Positions 1 through 8,902 of a DNA stretch of 21,610 nucleotides are shown piece by piece. Numbering within the stretch: position 1 is the stretch's first letter; each line of letters begins with the position of its first letter. Source of the DNA: Actinomortierella ambigua (taxonomy: Eukaryota > Mortierellomycota > Mortierellomycetes > Mortierellales > Mortierellaceae); assembly GCA_016098155.1 (NCBI GenBank), contig JAAAJB010000585.1:1-21610 (forward strand), in the 5' to 3' direction. Under the pieces are notes generated by a model. The model worked only from the letters and a program-made list of their open reading frames with translations. It did not search any database and had not been told where the DNA came from. Position numbers and translations under genes: made by a program.

Positions 1-2178
1 ACTTCATCCTCGAAAAAAGCTTGGTCCGTGCCACGGAAGGAAAGTGGCACTGGAGGGGGCGGTGGAGGTGACAACAGACTTCTGAGTGAGCGTGGCGATC
101 CGCCTTTGTCGTCGTCGCCAATATCACCTCGTGTGCTTTCAGGAGAAGGGCTGCGTCGTCTCTTCTTGCCATGTCGCACAGCTGACTGAGGGCGAAACTC
201 TGTCGCTTGGCGGCCCGTCCTCTCGCACCATTGGTCCCACTTCTCCAGGCCCTCGTGGCCGCGCATCTCAACTTCTCTCTCCTCATTGTAGGCTGCATCA
301 TCATAGGGCGCTTGATCAGGGATGGTGCAGCCGTTTGTGTTGTTGTCGTGATCGCTGCTTCTCGATGGCTCGATCGATGGTGACCGAGAATTGCCCTTCG
401 CCGCACTAGACTGGCTCAATGGTGGCTGCATGCTTATCGACGATGGAAACGGCAGCGTCTTCTCCGACGGCTCCTGGGGCTCGGGGGTTGCACCCCTTGA
501 ATGCAGAACATCAATGACCTCGTGGGTCGACGGCAGCGGTCTTTGCTGAGGCGGTGCTTGCAGGAGCAACTCGAGCTCTGTCATGATCTTCTTCCATTCG
601 CCATCCGCTTCTTCCTCCTCGACCTTTACTTGGGCCTGGTCTTGCTCTCCTCGGACTACCTCCTCAAATGTCGCTGGCTCTTCATGAACGCCCACGTCGC
701 CTTGCTCGTCCTCCTCGTTCTCAGCGGCATCCCACTGTGTGGTTGTGGCGAAACCTTCACTCCGACGAATCTTGCTGGGTGCATTGCTAATGTCCTCGGG
801 TGCTTCTTCTTGTGTGCTGGAGGCTGTCACCGCTACGCAGGGCGCTGCTCCAAACCATCCAACCCATTGAGATAGCTGGCTTTGCAATGATTCGACAATT
901 TTTGTCAGCTCCTGGTAGCGCTCCTCGGCCTGTGCTAGCGAGTGCCAGGCACGCTCGGCATCACGCTGGTATCCAGTGGCCGTGTCCTCCAAGTGCCGAA
1001 TCTCGGATTGGAGCTCTTGCACAACTGAGGTCTCCTCGCTGTCTTTCGCCCGCGTCAGGGGATCCTTTTGGCGCGTAACCTTGGCCTCCTTCACCGACGC
1101 CTCATCGTGGAGCTGGTCCTTGTAATATGCCTCCATATGTTGTAAACGTCGCTCCATCTCTTGGGTCATCTCCTCCCGCACCTGGCTCTCCACGGCGGCA
1201 CACCGACTCTCGGCCTCCAAACACCGCCCAAGCAGGTCTTCGATGTAGTTGAGAAGATCAGTCACATAGGGGTCTTGCTCAAACACCGTATCCTGTGTGG
1301 CGGTCTGCTCGAACACCTTGGTGAACTCGTAGTTGGATGGTTCGTTGGGCCGCAACCGTGCTTCCTGTGAAGATTGACAGATATAGTGAAATAAAGCTGG
1401 TGAGGACCTCTTCCACCCTCGAGTCTTTTGTTTCGTGCAACGATGAATCTACCCTTGATTGTTGCGACATTCTGTACTTACATTGGCTGGTGGTTGCATC
1501 GCGGTGTCCGTATCGTTGAGGACGTTGATGTACCCATGGTGTGCTGACAGTTGGTCACCCGATAGCGGACGCAAACGAAGATCGGTCTGTCGATGGCAGA
1601 GAAGGTTTTACACGAGAGCTGGTCAGTACATGAAGATAGGTCTAAATACAAGAGAACAAAAACAGGGTTGGAAGTATTGTAGGATATTACCTCGATGGGC
1701 TCCATCTCTGGACGGTATTCCTCTAATGGGTTGATATGAGTATTCGGAGACTTGTCGGACGAGATGGACAAGATAGGCATGGCAGGCGAGATATGCAGGG
1801 AAGTGGTGCTCAGTGATGGTTGGGTCTCTCCAAAGGAGGCGGAGCACGAACGGAGTGGGGTGGGGTGACGAACAGGCCTTGCTTTGCATAAAGGAAGTCC
1901 AGGCCGTGGCAGAGAGGTAGTTGCTTTTGGGGCAGGCTTGACTACCGCGGCTCCTCGGGGACTATAAAGATGGCGAGGTCGTGCTGGGCTCGCAGGGATG
2001 GTGTTGGCGGCTGTGGGTCGACCATGACCGTGGTACCAACGGGCTCTGAGATAAACAAAAAAGAAGGGTCATGGATGGTTAGCATGAAGTGTCCACCTGG
2101 AAATCATTGCCATTCAGGGATGTTAATGATGTAGAGAGAGGAGTACCTGGGGGAACTTGGGTTCACTTGTGTGTTCAT
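1..2178 (-). CDS. Kinesin-6-like protein lacking the motor core (partial, C-terminus off window)
   Basis: Exons (minus strand): 2178-2147, 2045-1691, 1586-1482, 1364 to the window edge. Introns are 101, 104 and 117 bp, all GT..AG, with phase kept throughout. Residues 1-129 are a basic, Ser/Pro-rich leader. Residues about 130-194 match the N-terminal strands of a kinesin motor: TDLRLRPL, then GYINVLNDTDT, then YEFTKVFEQTATQDTVFEQ, the spacing seen in kinesin-6 (MKLP/KIF20/Klp9). The next residues (DPYVTDLLNYIEDLL, then EEMTQEMERRLQHME) are already tail-type coiled coil. Walker A (GxTxxGKT), switch I (SSRSH) and switch II (DLAGSE) are absent, so about 300 motor residues are missing inside one exon. 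The tail continues with acidic Glu-rich stretches, a KKRRRSPSPES basic patch (possible NLS) and a PPPPPP run, and is open to base 1. A real kinesin-6 acts at the spindle midzone; this product cannot hydrolyse ATP through the usual site. An in-frame ATG at 2292 is an alternative start. Family assignment is good; function is uncertain. Confidence 0.8.
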
Positions 2179-3981
2179 GTTTATATGTCGTGTCAATGAA
2201 GGGGATGTGAATGGGTTGCGGATTGTCGAGAGTGGCAATGAGAGAAAAGTGGTTCGAGCGCGTTTGTTCTGTTCGGGGAACAAAAAGAACATTTGCCGTC
2301 ACTGGGTCAGGTGACATGGAGCCTCATGTTGGCACCGTTCCTACGGTAACCGCGTCAAGATGTAGGATTTGTTTTTCTACACATTTGAGGAGTCCGTGGG
2401 GTCCGAAAAGCTTGTTCTTGTTTGCCTAGAACAAACCAAAGTTAGATGTCGTGCAAGGAATGTGCGTGCGCGTGTATGTAACCATGCAAAACAGGGGCCA
2501 AAGTGCGGTGGAATGAGAAAAAAAATTACAGCCTCAGTATCGGCCTGTCTCTCTTGGTGGCTCTTCTACCCTACCAGAGCAGGAACCTGCCCGGTCACCT
2601 CTCGCGCGACCTCGGCCATTGCCACCTCCACATCTCTCGTAGGAGCCTCAATATCAACCTCGTGATGGTGCTCGACACTCTATCCGACCTTGACCTCGGC
2701 TCGGTTTCTACAACTGAGATCGTCCTCCTCCTTCTCCCACTACCACCACCGTTCAGGCTGCATTCAACGTCATGGCAACATCGGGATGGTCAATCATCGG
2801 GTGCGCTTCAAGCCGATTCCGCTCAAGTTCAGCGACGATAACAGCGGTAAAAACCTCGACGACCTATCACAAACGAGTACTGATGACATGGGATACGAGA
2901 TGCCGCAACAATGCCTGAGACGCGCCAGTTGGCTACGGTTCCAAGGCGGCCACTGGATGAGCATGTTTTGATCCAAAACTTGTTTAGTGACAAAACATGC
3001 CTTTAATACGCCACGATGGCCATCGTCATCGGCAGCGATGATGGCACAGGTAGCAGCTACAATATCGCCAGGCTCCCCCCCCCTGTTGTTTTTTTTTTTT
3101 TTTTTTTTGTTTTTTGCAGTTTGAGGTTTGAAGTTCGGCATCTGTATCATTATCTACACCCTCCTCCCTCAAGTAGAACTTGTGGGCATGTTGTTGTCCA
3201 TCCATGTCTTTTTGACATATCGTATTGATTCTCAAAGAATGTAGCCGAAAGAGGAGCAGAGATCTAATCGTGTGACATAAAACGCTCAGTGGTAGATCTG
3301 CTGGATCAAATAGAGACTTTAATGTAGGTTGGCTGGGAGACACGATCCTGCCAAAGCTGGGTAGGAGGGATGTACCTATGTGGGCACTCGAATCCTCGGC
3401 AGTGTGATTATGCCATGGTGGTATGCTTAGAGGGCTAGCTTGGTGACTCGGACTTCGATGGCGACCGTCTCTGCCACATTACACTTCATTGACCCCTTTG
3501 CCCTTCTTTTTTTTCGCCTTTGTGAGGCAAGGGAAGCACCTAGCAAGTTGGATGCATCTTTGGTTCACACTAATGCACCAGAGTAAGGGATGAGTGGAAA
3601 CACCGCTTTAGCTTGGCATTTTGTGCACTCAGGGAGAGACGCAAAGGAGTGCAGGTCACCCCTGTACATATCTTTTTTTTTCTTTGAGGAGCTAGAAGCA
3701 CCTTGCATTATTCCAATTTGTACCAGAGTGGAGAGGGATGGTACAACATTGCTCCGAATATAAAGAGTCATGGCCGCCGAGGGCAAGATCTTCACAGCAC
3801 ACACGCTCGTCAAAAGCAACAGCCATACTGCCCACATTTTACAACAAGCAATCCTTTTCTTGACACAAGTAAGGCAGGCGCGCTGCTCCCTGAAGCGGTT
3901 TACTCAGATATTCATGCGCAGGTTCACGAGGCAATCCAAATGTTGATTATTTGTCACCAAATCTGCTGAATCTATAGCGCT
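2179..3981. other. Gene-poor intergenic tract
   Basis: No complete gene is convincing here. The tract contains a C9 run at 3075-3083 beside a T20 run at 3089-3108. It also holds coding-like minus-strand fragments between about 2560 and 3075 (separate entry) and two diverged copies of a short repeat near 3503-3600 and 3671-3745. A TATA-like AATATAAAG lies near 3757-3765, about 220 bp upstream of the secreted-protein start. Several short open frames exist on both strands but lack homology, splice support or consistent codon bias. Confidence 0.6.
2565..3075 (-). pseudogene. Possible decayed coding fragments, Val/Ala-rich
   Basis: Read on the minus strand, three stretches look like protein but sit in different frames and are closed by stops. 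The first, around 3070-2960, contains DIVAATCAIIAADDDGHRG. The second, around 2868-2755, contains VVEVFTAVIVAELERNRLE. The third, around 2675-2568, contains EVDIEAPTRDVEVAMAEVA. All use GC-ending codons like the neighbouring genes and have a Val/Ala/Glu flavour. No intron arrangement was found that joins them. A broken gene or a chance run are both possible. No family is recognised. Confidence 0.2.
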
Positions 3982-4260
3982 ATGATTTTCAAGCTCGTTT
4001 TGATCGCCCCCATGGGTCTAGTTGCATTGGGAAGCGTTTTTACCTCCCTAACCCCGACGCCAGGAAAATGTTTTCCAGACAACTACGCTGGGGCATGCTC
4101 CGATGGCTGGTGTTGGGCAACTTGCGATGTATTAGGCACCTGGGCGTGGTTGGTTCAGAACTACGCTAGGCATGACTGGGCAAACTGTACCACACATCAG
4201 ACCTGCATTGATGGACTTCGAACGAAAGAGTTTTTTTTTGACAGCTGCGGCGGCTGCTAA
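3982..4260 (+). CDS. Small secreted cysteine-rich protein (92 aa)
   Basis: A single exon encodes 92 residues. The N-terminus is a signal peptide: a Lys at 4, then a hydrophobic core at about residues 5-23 (LVLIAPMGLVALGSVF), then TSLTPTPG, where cleavage is likely. The mature part of about 64 residues has eight Cys (30, 39, 44, 48, 69, 75, 89, 92), spaced C-x8-C-x4-C-x3-C-x20-C-x5-C-x13-C-x2-C. It is also rich in aromatics (WCWATC, TWAWLV, HDW), and ends on Cys 92. An even Cys number suggests four disulfides. A TATA-like AATATAAAG lies near 3757-3765 and an AATAAA polyadenylation-type hexamer near 4376. The gene stands alone in a gene-poor tract, as fungal secreted effector-like genes often do. 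No named family is recognised; the role (interaction, antimicrobial or structural) is unknown. A diverged relative lies at 4888-5230 on the other strand, which supports this being a real gene. Confidence 0.7.
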   Translation: MIFKLVLIAPMGLVALGSVFTSLTPTPGKCFPDNYAGACSDGWCWATCDVLGTWAWLVQNYARHDWANCTTHQTCIDGLRTKEFFFDSCGGC

Positions 4261-4887
4261 AGTGTATAAACAGCAGACACCACTTGGCCTCTCACCATCT
4301 CTACATTTGTATAAGTGCATTAAATCCCTTGCACGATCAAAGGGACCGAGATGTATTTCGGTCTTCCTCCATTGCAATAAATCAGTTGCATTTCTCGATA
4401 GGTTGACAAGCGGCATCTATGCTTTGTGTTCTTTTGTCTAGACCTGGATGGGAAAAACAGACTATGGGCAGATCTTAAGTCATGCCTTCTTATCGTTAAT
4501 ACGAACGTATGTAAAAGGATCCAAAGCCTTTGTTGCGCCGTACATCATTCACTATGATTAGGTTTCCAGGTGTATGCATCATTGTTACATCAAAACAGTT
4601 ACAGAAGATATGGATCAAATGCTCTTTCACCTGGATGACAATGGCTACGCTCACAATGATCACATGTCGTCCCTTGATACAGTCGAGTAGACATCCATCC
4701 CAACTAAAAGAACAAAAAAACATGGTTGTTGCCTCCCCTTGGACTACAAAGTACGACATGCAATGCACAATGATTCCATGCTTAAGGAGTTGATGAGTTG
4801 ATGAGGACGTCGCTCAGTCTCTGTGTTTGAGTACATAACTAAACAGCTTCGGTTATAAAATTATGAAGATTGTGAGTCGCCATGGTT
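4261..4887. other. Spacer between the inverted secreted-protein copies
   Basis: AT-rich DNA holding the 3' region of the 3982-4260 gene: a 14-bp word at 4274-4287 shared with the inverted copy, and an AATAAA near 4376. Overlapping open frames on both strands around 4496-4793 look random. No transposase, terminal repeats or RNA gene were seen. Confidence 0.55.
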
Positions 4888-5230
4888 CCAAGTGGTGTCT
4901 GCTTCCTCTTATTAGCGCAGACGCAGCGCCAATAAAGGAGCTCTCCCCTTTGAAGTCCATCAATTACAAATCTGGTCTGAGCTGCAATTTGCCAGTGTCA
5001 TCGTGAACCAACCACGCCCATCGAGCCATTGACATCGCAGGTGGCCCAACACCTGTTTTCGTAGCATTGCTCAGCGTAGTTGTCTTTGAAACACTGATAG
5101 GAACACCTTCAACTCCCATGAGGTTCAATTCAGCGGGCAAATCATAGGGTAAATTATTGGGCAAAGTCGCTCCGAATGCAGCTAGACCCAATGCGATAGT
5201 CCTCCAATCAACCTTTGTGAAAGTCGACCT
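4888..5230 (-). pseudogene. Frameshifted inverted paralog of the secreted cysteine-rich gene
   Basis: Read on the minus strand, this aligns at the DNA level with the 3982-4287 gene. The signal-peptide part (near 5200-5165, encoding TIALGLAAFGATL) matches TTGGGTCTAG-type sequence at 4011-4050. The Cys block near 5090-5025 encodes QCFKDNYAEQC, then CWATCDV, corresponding to KCFPDNYAGAC, then CWATCDV. The WAWLV block at 5003-5020 shares 17 identical bases with 4141-4157. The 3' flank at 4888-4901 shares 14 identical bases with 4274-4287. The Cys block lies in a different frame from both the signal-like segment and WAWLV, so there are two roughly compensating frameshifts. The start ATG is not conserved and the last four Cys positions are lost or scrambled. 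A 116-codon frame (4964-5314) stays open through the region but skips the Cys block. Most likely a pseudogene, less likely a strongly diverged gene. Confidence 0.7.
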
Positions 5231-5695
5231 GTCACTGCAAATACTGGACACATTGACAAAGTGTAGAGGTAGCGCACGCTCGAAAAGAGGACCCAAAGGC
5301 CTCATGGTCATCACGACAGACTTTTACATACTGGTTACAGCATTCGAACCTATTTTTGCAATACTCTTGTCTCGAGTCACTGTCGTGCCACTCTTTTGTT
5401 GTTGTTGGATACGATCCCCAAGTCCCACTATTTTTCAATTGAGTTCAGACAGAGTTTCGCCATCCATGGAGAACATCGAAAGTGATGTCCGAGCCTTGGA
5501 TCCCTGAAGCGACACCTCCAACTCCGCATAGAGCAAACGAGGTAACAAAGTATTTTTCCTGTTTGGTTTCTCCATTTTAAACCATTTTTTAGATCCCTCG
5601 ACTGGCATCCGCCAAACGCACTTCTGTCCAAGGGTGGCGCCGACGCAGGGCGACATTTGACCCAACCAAGTAGCTCTATTCCAGTCATCGTTCTT

Positions 5696-6034
5696 CTAGT
5701 TGGATGTTTTCTGGCATAGTCTAGCCGGGGCTTCTGTGTTGTCAGAAAGATGAGATGTAGCCTTGATTTTTTTTTTTTTTTTTTTTTTTGGGGGTTCGCC
5801 GGTAGACACCTGTATCTCTCGTGCTGACACATTGCACATTTGATCTGGCTGCCTGTTGATAATGCTAACGAGCCTGTCGTGTGAGTGCAATCTGACACTA
5901 GTTCTAAGATGGTCTACAAACCGGGAGGGTCGGGTTAGATAGGGTGTGGATTGGATCTTCGTACCGTCGAAGAATACGGCCGCGTTTTCCGCAATATCTG
6001 CGTTCCTGACTCGACTTGGCCAATTGCCATGCAA
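5696..6034 (-). CDS. Hypothetical 112-aa open frame, doubtful
   Basis: The frame starts MHGNWPSRVRNADIAENAA and continues through a plausible mixed hydrophilic sequence (FFDGTKIQSTPYLTRPSRF, then RLHSHDRLVSIINRQPDQM). It then runs into a Lys stretch encoded by the A23 complement of 5767-5789, which suggests real coding, if any, ends before it. No signal peptide, motif or family is recognised and no splice sites were confirmed. An in-frame stop lies just upstream of the ATG. Listed because its composition is better than the random frames around it. Confidence 0.2.
   Translation of the reverse strand: MHGNWPSRVRNADIAENAAVFFDGTKIQSTPYLTRPSRFVDHLRTSVRLHSHDRLVSIINRQPDQMCNVSAREIQVSTGEPPKKKKKKKIKATSHLSDNTEAPARLCQKTSN
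5767..5789. repeat. T23 homopolymer
   Basis: Unbroken T run followed by G5; the longest homopolymer in the intergenic tract. Length may vary between reads or strains. Confidence 0.9.
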
Positions 6035-6149
6035 CTGTGTCGTTAACCCTGTGTTTGATAGTTCTATGGGTTTTGTGAACGATAGACTAAAGATAGTCGC
6101 CCCATACGTTTATAAAAAAATTGGAATAAGCTGCACGTATTCTTAGCCA

Positions 6150-7706
6150 CTAGAATCCTCCAAATCCTTCGAGTACACCACCAACGTTTAGGCCAATCTT
6201 CTCAATGCAATATCCGCCCTCCTGGACAAACAATGTAGGGACTCCGATGCTACGGATGGCCGCACCCATCCGAGGGTAGGCGTCGGACGTGATCTGGAAG
6301 CCTGCGATGGGATCCTCCTGGAACGTGTCAACGCCCAGAGACACAATGATATAATCTGGTGCAAACGGGCGCACATGGTCGTCGATGATCTTTTGCAGTG
6401 CCGCCACGTACTCGTCGTTGTTGGTCGACTCATCCAAGGGGACGTTGATGTTGAAGCCCAGTCCTTCGCCCTCGCCCTGCTCCTCCTTGGATCCTGTAAA
6501 GTACGGGTAGTCCTGCTCATTGTGCAGCGACGTGTACAGTGGATTCTTAACCGAGTAGAAGATCTCTTGCGTACCGTTGCCGCTTGAATGTTTCGCGATG
6601 ACGACAAAAGGAGGAGAGAGAGTTAGGGAGGGAGAGAGAGAGAGAAAGACATTGAGTTTGTTGGTATATTTTCACCCTCTCCTAAGGGGGGGGGGAGCAG
6701 GTTCAGCGAAGCATACTTGGACATAGCAATGTTTGGAAACTTACTGGTGGTAGTCGATATCAAGGATGGCGACGCGACTGGGACGACCATCTTTTTGGGG
6801 CTGATCGATGAGCCACTGGGTGGCAATGGCGACATTGTTGAGGAAGCAGTAGCCACCGCAAAGATCCGTCTGGGCATGGTGGCCTGGAGGTCGGCAGAGC
6901 GCGTACACAGCCGGAGGATGGTCGGTGATCGTGTTCTGCAGCTGATCAGCGAGGCGCTTCAATTCACGGGCGGCGGTCAATGTCACCTGCGCAGACTCGT
7001 ACGATGCACGCCAAGTTTCTACAAATATGGTTGGGTTGTTGTTGTGGTTTGAACCAATCGAGGGACATGGAGAGTGAGCGAACGAAAGTAGTTTGTTGTG
7101 GTGTGGTTCAACATACCAGTGTGAGCACTTTTTTTCCCCCCCCCCTCTGCTCCAGTGTGCTCCAATGGGTGAGTGTATGGTGGGAAAGAAATTTTTTCTC
7201 ACCATACCTTTCATGATGACTGCCGACGAGTCAAAGCAATACTCGCCACTCTTAGCTGTCGCGGTTTTGACCTTCGTCTTGCCCAGTCGCGCCAGCCGTT
7301 GGTGTGGAACAGTAGCGGGTGCGACACCGTGAGGGTGACCACCTTCCCGAACCCATTCTTCATAGGCAGTCTGCAAATACTCGAGGAAATCGGGCTTGTG
7401 AATCTTTTGGATTGGTGCCATGCCATAGTCAACAATATCCTTGGAGAACACGAAGCGCTTCTCGGGTCGCGACTCGAGCCATTTGGCAATGGCCGTCAAA
7501 CGATCAGGGCTTTCTAGATAGAGAAGAAAAGAGGTGTGTGAGTTTCAGGGCACGAGCACACCTGATCCGCTGTACAACCAAAGGATGTGTGGAGTGAGCT
7601 TCCTCATACCGTAATACTGGGTCTGTGCTCCACCAAGAAACTCATAAGTGGGTGCGTGCAAGAGACACACATCAGAAGTGAAGACGCGGATCTGTGCGGG
7701 GGCCAT
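6150..7706 (-). CDS. Histone deacetylase-like amidohydrolase (acetylpolyamine amidohydrolase type)
   Basis: Exons (minus strand): 7706-7610, 7513-7208, 7018-6745, 6582-6150. Introns are 96, 189 and 162 bp with GT..AG ends; the product is 369 aa. It is a Zn-dependent deacetylase of the arginase/HDAC fold; substrates in this subfamily are acetylated proteins or polyamines. The deacetylase core is clear: RPPGHHAQTDLCGGYCFLNN (His181-His182 are the general acid/base pair), DIDYHHGNGTQE (Asp223 and His225 as zinc ligands), SLGVDTFQEDP (Asp311, third zinc ligand) and QEGGY (Tyr350, transition-state Tyr). All catalytic residues are intact. The N-terminus starts MAPAQIRVFTSDVCLLHAP and includes ESPDRLTAI, both usual for the family. 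DIDYHH spans the exon 3/4 junction, which confirms that splice. No signal or targeting peptide is seen. It is transcribed divergently from the ZNHIT1 gene, with about 200 bp between start codons. The frame is open upstream to 7811, but the ATG at 7706 gives the expected N-terminus. Closest type is bacterial-like class II HDAC/APAH rather than Rpd3 or Hda1. Confidence 0.93.
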
Positions 7707-7908
7707 CGGACTTGGGTGGGAGTAACTGAGGAGTGAGAAAGAAGAAAGAGGAGAGGGGGAAAGGTGAGAAAAAGAGAGGAATTTTGGGCGCCGTGGCATT
7801 TTCACTTTCACCTGTCACTGTCCAAATACACAAGGTCTCTGTCCTCTTGCAGGCAGAAACACACAAATCATTCTTCTTTTCGTCACTACTGCCACCACTA
7901 CCATCACA
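7707..7908. promoter_or_regulatory. Bidirectional promoter region (deacetylase / ZNHIT1)
   Basis: About 200 bp separates the two divergent start codons, so both promoters and 5' leaders must lie here. The strand is purine-rich near the deacetylase (GA/AG-rich, 7730-7790) and CA-rich near ZNHIT1 (ACACAAATCA, then CCACCACTACCATCACA just before the ATG). No TATA box was seen. Confidence 0.5.
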
Positions 7909-8824
7909 ATGTCCAAGAAGCACGAACGACTGAAAGCGCGTATGGATCACATTACCAACCAAGACAATGTCCTCCGAATGCTAACAGGGCCTGGCATGCA
8001 TCCATGCTAATCACCTTTTCACACCTTCATTCTTGAAAAAAATAATACCTATAGCACCCAAGGTTTTGGATAGGGACGCGAGAGCACGCCAAGTGCGCCA
8101 CCATCTCGAATCCCTTGAGCGCGACAACTTTGTGGCGCTGAACGAGTTTGAGGCCATCATCGCCACCGCCGCCGCCGCTGCAGCTGCTCCCGGTCCGGGC
8201 TCGCTCACCTCCACCAATGTCAACATTGGCATGCTGCCCTCCACCGCCGTAGGCAACATCCTCGGCACTGTCGTCGGTACGATCGGCCCCGGAGCTATGG
8301 TCCCCATGACCCCTTCCTCCTCCTCCGGCATCGGCAGTGGCTCTGCAGCTGGCATCGGTGCTACCAATAGTGGACGCGTATCCAAGAAGCAAAAGACTAT
8401 GGCCGCGGGAGGAGTAGGATCCTCCGCTGGCACTGGAAGTTCAACAACAGCAGCGGCAGGAGGCGGACAGGGAGGACCCAATGCCCTGCGTCGACCGACA
8501 CTGACCCGCAAGCCCTTGAGTGTGCTGTTGGATGAGTCGGGATTGCTGCAGCAGGACCCATCCATTCCTTCCTACCTAACAGCTGCCATGGGACCTAGTC
8601 AGTATCCAGAGCGTCAGTTTTGCTCAGTCTGTGGCTGGAGGGGTACCTACCGATGCTTCCGGTGCGGCATGCGGTATTGCGATCTGCGCTGTCAAAAGAC
8701 TCATGAGGAGACACGGTACGTTAGCAACTGTTTCGTGTATCCAACAACGTGGGCATATCTTCAACAGAAGGGTCAAACTAACCTCTATTTTTTTTTATAT
8801 AGATGTATGAAATTCACAGTCTAG
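7909..8824 (+). CDS. VPS71: HIT zinc-finger protein, ZNHIT1/Vps71 (SWR1 complex subunit)
   Basis: Exons: 7909-7939, 8055-8715, 8803-8824. Introns are 115 and 87 bp, with GTATGG and GTACGT donors and branch points at GCTAATC and AACTAACC. The product is 237 aa. The N-terminus reads MSKKHERLKA, then PPKVLDRDARARQVRHHLE, and SLERDNF, matching the conserved VLDRxAR..LExLExDNF block of ZNHIT1. A 90-residue Ala/Gly/Ser/Pro-rich spacer follows (poly-Ala at 8167-8190), then RKPLSVLLDESG, PSYLTAAMGPS and the C-terminal HIT finger FCSVCGWRGTYRCFRCGMRYC...CQKTHEETR-CMKFTV (C-x2-C, C-x2-C, C-x3-C, H-x3-C). The final seven codons lie in their own micro-exon; its CMKFTV end mirrors the human CLKWTV end and confirms it. 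In yeast and animals this subunit helps SWR1/SRCAP exchange H2A for H2A.Z. It acts in the nucleus. Confidence 0.95.
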
Positions 8825-8902
8825 AAAAGCTCCCTTACGTCGCCCAGCCCATCAATGTACAATAGTGTATCATACTATCCTTTTATTACCATTATTATTA
8901 CT

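Larger units (their letters stand above)
5231..6149. other. Intergenic tract with T23 run
   Basis: This holds a T23/G5 run at 5767-5794 and no gene with family support. The one frame worth naming is on the minus strand at 5696-6034 (112 codons, separate entry). The 3' end of the deacetylase gene begins at 6150. Confidence 0.5.

Noticed and set aside
2690..2971. Plus-strand 93-codon frame reading smoothly (MVNHRVRFKPIPLKF part)
   Set aside because: No family and no splice context; it competes with coding-like minus-strand frames in the same DNA, so it cannot be supported.
3016..3119. Plus-strand ATG exon with CAG|GTAGC donor and poly-T plus GCAG acceptor
   Set aside because: Joining them hits a stop codon immediately, and the minus strand of the same stretch reads as better protein.
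3565..3837. Minus-strand frame starting MWAVWLLLLTSVCAV, signal-peptide-like
   Set aside because: The rest is low-complexity (poly-Ser/Lys from a T9 run) and it runs through the upstream region of the plus-strand secreted gene, including its TATA-like box.
5232..5438. Minus-strand 68-codon frame with seven Cys, resembling a secreted peptide
   Set aside because: It lies in the region corresponding to the upstream flank of the inverted paralog, has no signal peptide, and ends abruptly. The Cys are probably a chance result of the frame.
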